A DNA stretch of 64,000 nucleotides from Cherax quadricarinatus (taxonomy: Eukaryota > Arthropoda > Malacostraca > Decapoda > Parastacidae). The first letter of the stretch is position 1; every line of letters starts with the position of its first letter. A program made the position numbers and the translations under genes. The stretch is taken from positions 33,728,401-33,792,400 of the forward strand of contig NC_091325.1 of the NCBI RefSeq assembly GCF_038502225.1. Reading direction: 5' to 3'. Below, piece after piece: positions 58,673-64,000 of the stretch. Below the pieces are notes generated by a model that did no database searches, had not been told where the DNA came from, and was given only the letters and a program-made list of their open reading frames with translations.

Positions 58673-60490
58673 TGTGTACTCACCTATTTGTGTTCACCTT
58701 CTTGTGGTTGCAGGGGTCGATTCGTGGCTCCTAGCCACACCGCTTCAATGATCGCTACCAGGTCCTCTCTCTCCCTGCTCCATGAGCTTAATCAAACCTC
58801 GTCTTAAAACTATATAAAATTACTACGTCACTTTCCAGACTATTCCACTTCCTGACAACTCTATGACTAAAGAAATACTTCCTAACATCCCTTTGACTAA
58901 CCTGAGTTTTAAACTTCCATTTGTGACCCATTGTTTCTGTGTTCCATCTCTGGAACATCCTGTCTCTGTCCTCCTTATCAATTCCTCGCAGTATTTTGTA
59001 TATCGTTACCATGTCTCCTCTAACCCTTCTGTCCTCCACTGTCGTCAGGCCGATTTCTCTTAACCTTTCTTTATAGGACATTCCCCTTATCTCTGGAACT
59101 GCTCTTGTTGCACACCTTTGCACCTTCTCTAATTTCTTGACATGCTTGACAATGTGTGGGTTCCAAAATAGTGCTGCATACTTCAATATGGGCCTGACGT
59201 ACACGGTGTACAGAGCCTTCAACGATTCCTTACTGAGGTATCGGAACGTTATTCTCAGGTTTGCCAGGCGCCCATATGCTGCAACAGTTATCTGGTTGAT
59301 GCCCGCCTCATGAGATGTGCTCTGTATTATACTCACCCCAAGATCCTTTTCCTCCGGTGAGCTTTGCAGTCTTTGGCCACCTAGCCTATACTTTGTCTGC
59401 GGTCTTCTTTGTCCTTCCCCGATCTTCATTACTTTGCATTTAACGGTATTAAATTCTAGAAGCCAGTTGTTGGACCAGTCTTCCAGCCTGCCCAGGTCTC
59501 TTTGTAGTCATGCCTGATCCTCATCCGATTTAATTTCCTCATTAACTTCACATCATCTGCAAGCAGGGACACTTCTGAGCCTATCCCTTTCATCATGTCA
59601 TTCACATATACCAAAAATAGCACTGGTCGTAGGACTAACCCCTGTGGAACCCCGCTCTTCATAGGCGCCCACTCTGACACCTCGTCACGTACCATGAATC
59701 GTTGTTGCCTCACTGTCAGGTATTCTCTGATCCACTGAAGTGCTCTTCCTGCTATGTGTGCCTGATCCTCTAGCTTTTCCACTAATTTCTTGTCAGGAAC
59801 TCTGTCGAAGGCTTTCTTGCAGTCCACGAAAATGCAATCTACCCACACCTCTTTCTTGTATCGTACTTCTGTTACCTTGACATAAATTTCCAGTAGGTTT
59901 GCGACACAAGATTTTCCTTCCCTGAATCCGTACTGGTTGTTGTTTAAAATCTTGTTCCTTTCTACGTGCCCCACCACTCTCCTCCTGATAATCTTCTCCA
60001 TGACTTTGCATGCTATACATGTCAGTGACATTGGTCTATAGTTTAGTGCCTCGTGTCTGTCTCGTTTCTTAAAAATGGGAACTGCATTTGCCGCTTTCCA
60101 TACCTCAAATAGTTGCCTAGTTTCATTGGATGTGTTGAAAATTGTTGTTAGTGGCACACATAGCTTCTCTGCTCCTTCTCCAAGGACCCACGAGGAGATA
60201 TTGTCCGGTCCCACTGCCTTTGCGGTATCAAGTTCACTTTGCAGATTCTTCACCTCCTCCTCGGTTGTGTTTATTTCATCCAGCACATGTTGGTGTATTC
60301 CTTGTTGGTGAATCCCCCCATTCTGACTTCCCAGACTCCTTTGTCTCTACTGTAAATACTTCCTTAAATCTCATGCTGAGCTCCTCACATACTTCTTGGT
60401 TGTTTCTTGTGAGTTCCCCACCTTCTTTTCTCAGCCTGATTACCTGGTCCTTGACTATTGTTTTCCCCCCCTGATGTGGCTATACAACAG
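58673..60490 (-). mobile_element. CR1-B LINE copy X, 5'-truncated
   Basis: The 3' end is GTACTCACCTATTTGTG plus the GGGGTCGA tail. Reading leftward on the minus strand it carries the endonuclease-RT linker, RT and C-terminal domain. It is truncated at 60490, directly at the (GT)n tract. It belongs to a CR1 family distinct from CR1-A: MKIGEGQRRPQTKYRLGGQ and MFQRWNTETMGHKWK-like motifs in place of the CR1-A versions. Confidence 0.88.
58788..60286 (-). pseudogene. CR1-B reverse transcriptase (copy X)
   Basis: 60286-59456 holds AVGPDNISSWVLGEGAEKL, NYRPMSLTCIACKVMEKII, IFVDCKKAFDRVPDKKLVE, SGVPQGLVLRPVLFLVYVND and LLADDVKLM (ADD retained). 59429-58788 holds YRLGGQRLQSSPEEKDLGVS, LYTVYVRPILKYAALFWNPH, MSYKERLREIGLTTVEDRRV and VVRKWNSLESDVV. 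One frameshift near 59500 separates the two. Otherwise it is fairly well preserved; the endonuclease is missing. Confidence 0.85.
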
Positions 60491-60498
60491 TTTCGGTG

Positions 60499-60523
60499 TG
60501 TGTGTGTGTGTGTATGTATGTGA

Positions 60524-60610
<87 letters not shown>

Positions 60611-60611
60611 T

Positions 60612-60647
<36 letters not shown>

Positions 60648-60660
60648 GTGTGTTTGTGTT
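60499..60660. repeat. (GT)n microsatellite
   Basis: About 160 bp of TG repeats with TATG interruptions, separating CR1-B copies X and Y. Spurious Cys-Val and Thr-His frames here are not genes. It may be the expanded tail of a CR1-B copy. Confidence 0.97.
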
Positions 60661-60732
60661 AGTTACCACTTGTCAAAAGAACTTGTCAATAAAAACTTGG
60701 CCTGTTGTTGTAGTGTGTGTGTGTGTGTGTAC

Positions 60733-62387
60733 TCACCTAATTGTACTCACCTAACTGTGCTTGCAGGGGTCGAGACTCAGATCCTGGCCCCTCCTCTTCA
60801 CTGAGTGCTACTAGGTCCTCTCTCTCCCTGCTCCATGAGCTTTATTATACCTCATCTTAAAGCAATGTATGGTTCCTGCCGCCACTACCTCACTTGATAG
60901 GCTATTCCACTTCCTGACTACTCTATGACTGAAGAAATACTTCCTAACATCCCTTAGACTCATCTGGGTCTTTAACTTTCATTTGTGACCCCTTGTTTCT
61001 GTGTCCCCTCTCTGGAACATCCTGTCTCTGTCAACATTGTCTATTCCACGCAGTATTTTGTATGTTGTTATCATGTCTTCCCTAACCCTCCTGTCCTCCA
61101 GTGTCGTCAAGCCGATTTCCCTTAGCCTTTCTTCGTAGGACATTCCCCATAGCTCTGGAACTAACCTTGCCGCAAACCTTTGCACTTTCTCTAATTTCTT
61201 GATGTGCTCGATCAAGTGTGAGTTCCAAACAGGTGCTACATACTCTTGTATGGGCCTGACGTACACCGTGTACAGTGTCTTGAACGATTCCTTGCTAAGG
61301 TATTGGAACGCTGTTCTCAGGTTTGCCAGGCGCCTATATACTGCAGCAGTTATCTGATTGATGTATGCTTCCGGAGACATGCTCGTCTTTGGCCACCTAG
61401 CCTATACTCCGTCTGCGGTCTTCTTTGCCCTTCCCCGATCTTCATGACCTTGCATTTGGCGGGGATAAATTCAAGAAGCCAGTTGCTGGACCGCATGTCC
61501 AGCCTGTCTAGGTCTCTTTGAAGTCCTAACCTGATCCTCATCTGATTTAATTCTCCTCATTAACTTCACATTATCTGTGAACAAGGACACTTCTGAGTCA
61601 ATCCCATCCATCATGTCATTCACATATACCAGAAATAGCACTGGTTCAAAGACCGACCCCTGTGGGACCCCGTTCATCACAGGTGCCCACTGTGATACCT
61701 CATCACGTACTATGACTCGTTGTAGCCTCTCTGTGAGGTATTCTCTGATCTATTGCAGCGCCCTTCCTGTTATACGTGTCTGATCCTCTAGCTTCTGCAC
61801 CAGTCTCCCATGAGGAACTGTGTCGAAGGCCTTCTTGCAGTCCAAGAAGATGTAATCAACCCACCCCTCTCTCTCGTGTCTTACTTCTGTTACTTTATCA
61901 TGAAACTTCAGAAGGTTTGTGACACAGGATTTGCCTTCCATGAATCCGTGTTGGTTGGCGTTTATACTCTTGTTCCGTTCCAGGTACTCCACCACTCTCC
62001 TCCTGATATTCTTCTCCATGACTTTGCATACTATACACGTCAGTGACACTGGTCTGTAGTTTAGTGCCTCTTTTCTTTCTCCTTTTTTAAATGTAAGTAC
62101 TACATTTGCCGTCTTCCATATCTCAGGTAGTTGCCGAGTTTCAAGGAATGTGTTGAAGATTGTGGTTAGTGGCACACACAGCATTTCTGCTCTCTCTCTA
62201 AGGACCCATGGGGAGATGTTGTCTGGTCCCATTGCCTTTGAGGTATCAAGGTCCCTTAACAGCTTCTTCACCTCCTCCTCAGTTGTGTGTATGTCATCTA
62301 ACACTTGTTGGTATATTCCTTGTTGGCATCCCCCTCTGTTCTGTCCACCCAAAGGCCTTCCTTTCTCCACTGTAAATACTTCCTCTG
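60733..62387 (-). mobile_element. CR1-B LINE copy Y, 5'-truncated
   Basis: The 3' end is at GTACTCACCTAATTGTACTC, next to a (GT)n run at 60714-60732. The 5' end is cut at about 62387 (EVFTVEK-like linker), directly against the (GT)n tail of copy Z. Same orientation and family as X and Z. Confidence 0.88.
60979..62374 (-). pseudogene. CR1-B reverse transcriptase (copy Y)
   Basis: 62374-61750: MGPDNISPWVLRERAEMLCV, NYRPVSLTCIVCKVMEKNI, IFLDCKKAFDTVPHGRLVQ. 61680-61471: NGVPQGSVFEPVLFLVYVND followed by LFTDNVKLM, in which the catalytic ADD has become TDN. 61541-61350 and 61380-60979: C-terminal CR1 domain (YVRPIQEYVAPVWNSH). Frameshifts and the damaged active site show it is dead. Confidence 0.85.
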
Positions 62388-64000
62388 TGTGTGTGTATGT
62401 ACTCACCTAATTGTAGTTGCAGGGGTCGAGACTCAGCTCCTGGCCCCTCCTCTTCACTGAACGCTACTAGGTCCTCTCTTTCCCTGGTCCACGAGCTTAA
62501 TCATACCTCGTCTTAAAGCTATGTATGGTACCTGCCTCCACTACATCGCTCGCCAGACTGTTCCACTTCCTGACCACTCTGTAAATGAAGAACTGCTTCC
62601 TAACATCCCTGTGACCCATCTGAGTCTTCAGCTTCCAAGAGTGACCCCTTGTTTCTGTGTCTCCTCTTTGGAACATCTTGTCTCTGTCCACCTTGTCTAT
62701 TCCACGCAATATTTTGTATGTCGTTATCATGTCTCAACTATCCTTCTTGTCCTCCAGTGTCGTCAGACCGATTTCCCTCAACCTTTCTTCATAGGACTTA
62801 CCCCTGAGCTCTGGAATTAACCTTGTCGCAAACCTTTGCACTTTCTCTAATTTCTTAACGTGCTTGACCCAGTGCGGGTTCCAAACTGGTGCTGCATACT
62901 CCAGTATGGGCCTGACGTACACGGTGTACAGTGTCTTAAAAGATTCCTTACTTAGGTATTGGAATGCTAATCTCTGGTTTGCCAGACGCCCATGTGCTGC
63001 AGCAGTTATCTGGTTGATGTGTGCTTCCGGAGATGTGTTCGGTGTTATAATCACGCCTTGAGAGAGGTTTGCAGTCGTTGGCCACCTAGCCTATATTCCG
63101 ACTGCAGTCTTCTTTGCCCTTCTCCAATCTTCATGACTTTGCATTTGGCAGGGTTGAATTCCAAAAGACAGTTGCTGGACCAGGTGTCCAGCCTGTCCAG
63201 GTCTCTTTGTAGGTCTGCCTGATCCTCATTTGATTTAATTCTCCTCATTAACTTTACATCATCTGCGAACAGCGACACCTCTGAGTCTATCCCTTCCATC
63301 ATGTCATTCACGCATACCAAAAATAGCACTGGTCCTAGGACCGACCCCTGTGGGGCCCCGCTCGTCACAGGTACCCACTGTGATACCTTATCACGCATCA
63401 TGACTCGTTGTTGCCTCCCTGTCAGGTATTCTCTGATCTATTGAATTGAAGTGCCCTTCCTGTTATACGTGCCTGATCCTCTAATTTCTGCACTAATCTC
63501 TTGTGAGGAACTGTTTCAGAGGCCTTCCTGCAGTCCAAGAAGATGTAATTAACCCACCCCTCTCTCTCGTCTCTTACTTCTGTTAATTTATAAAACTCCA
63601 GAAGGTTTGTGACACAGGATTTGCCTTCCATGAAACTGTGCTGGTTGTCATTTATACATTTATTCCGTTCCAGGTGCTCCACCACTCTCCTCCTGATAAC
63701 CTTCTCCATGACTTTGCATACTATATACGTCAATGACACTGGTCTGTAGTTTAGCGCCTCTTTTCTGTCTCCTTTTTTAATATGGGAACTACATTTGCCG
63801 TCTTCCATACCTCACGTAGTTGTCCAGTTCCAAGGGATGTGTTGAAGATTGTGGTTAATGTGACACAGCATTTCTGCTCCCTCTCTAAGGACCCACGGGA
63901 ATATGTTGTCTGGTGCCATTGCCTTTGAGGTATCAAGGTCACTTAGCAGCTTCTTCACCTCCTCCTCAGTTGTGTGTATGTCATCGAGCACTTGTTGGTA
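62388..64000 (-). mobile_element. CR1-B LINE copy Z, continues past the window
   Basis: The 3' end GTACTCACCTAATTGTAGTT plus GCAGGGGTCGAG follows a short (GT)n tail at 62388-62396. The copy continues to the window edge without a 5' limit. Closest to Y in sequence. Confidence 0.88.
62497..63942 (-). pseudogene. CR1-B reverse transcriptase (copy Z)
   Basis: 63942-63751 and 63808-63422: NYRPVSLTYIVCKVMEKVI, IFLDCRKASETVPHKRLVQ (KAFD altered to KASE). 63401-63051: SGAPQGSVLGPVLFLVCVND, LFADDVKLM (active site intact), YRLGGQRLQ. 63054-62734 and 62730-62497: LYTVYVRPILEYAAPVWNPH, MSYEERL-like block, VVRKWNSLASDVV. Small indels split it into at least four frames. Confidence 0.85.

Overview
The window looks like intergenic DNA from a repeat-rich eukaryote. 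No host protein-coding gene, tRNA or rRNA could be supported. The mix is CR1, RTE and L2-like LINEs, a Penelope-like element (PLE), a Ty3/Gypsy-type gag-PR-IN element, mariner relics, long (AT)n, (GT)n and (TAG)n runs, and four large tandem arrays. This suggests an arthropod, most likely a decapod crustacean. That is an inference: several dispersed repeats (the 'gtgccgaataggcagaa' element, the 'cggccgtctcccaccgaggcaggg' LINE tail, the 'gtactcacctaattgtagttgcaggg' CR1 tail) look like repeats I remember from crayfish sequence, and I could not search a database. About 28 kb (43 percent) is tandem repeat.

Layout. 1-2.7 kb: (AT)n, then a degenerate RTE LINE (+) fused to a PLE GIY-YIG segment. 2.87-3.76 kb: an 895-bp inserted element with a 13-bp target duplication. 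3.88-7.40 kb: 39-bp minisatellite. 7.8-9.8 kb: two internally deleted mariner elements around a 22-bp array. 9.8-13.4 kb: mostly unassigned unique DNA with a 59-bp triplication. 13.45-15.8 kb: a CR1 LINE (-) interrupted by an almost perfect 140-bp palindrome. 16.24-34.21 kb: an 18-kb array of a 25-bp satellite. 34.5-35.3 kb: (AT)n tracts and RTE 3' ends. 35.27-43.80 kb: an old RTE copy (-) split by an LTR retrotransposon (35.9-40.3 kb) and an L2-like LINE (40.5-43.4 kb). 43.80-46.9 kb: a second, longer RTE copy (-) sharing an RTE/PLE fusion point with the copy at the window start. 47.6-48.2 kb: PLE remnant with the GIY-YIG region (-). 48.6 kb: foldback hairpin. 49.13-52.28 kb: 36-bp minisatellite. 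52.9-53.2 kb: dispersed AT-rich repeat. 53.4-57.66 kb: a two-ORF CR1 element (-) with an SGNH-hydrolase-like ORF1. 57.68-64.0 kb: a head-to-tail series of a second CR1 family (-), separated by (GT)n tracts.

Most coding potential is reverse transcriptase, endonuclease or integrase and nearly all of it is broken. The very long open frames at 4-7.4 kb and 49-52.3 kb arise because the units (39 and 36 bp) are multiples of three and lack stop codons; they are not evidence of genes. The observation most worth testing is a hammerhead-ribozyme-like core (CTGATGA, stem II, GAAA, closing helix I) inside a 214-bp retroposon with a perfect 12-bp target duplication at 56.4-56.6 kb. Two other short insertions with 11-13-bp target duplications (2.87-3.76 kb and 14.21-14.38 kb) carry the same stem-GAAACG signature in palindromic form.
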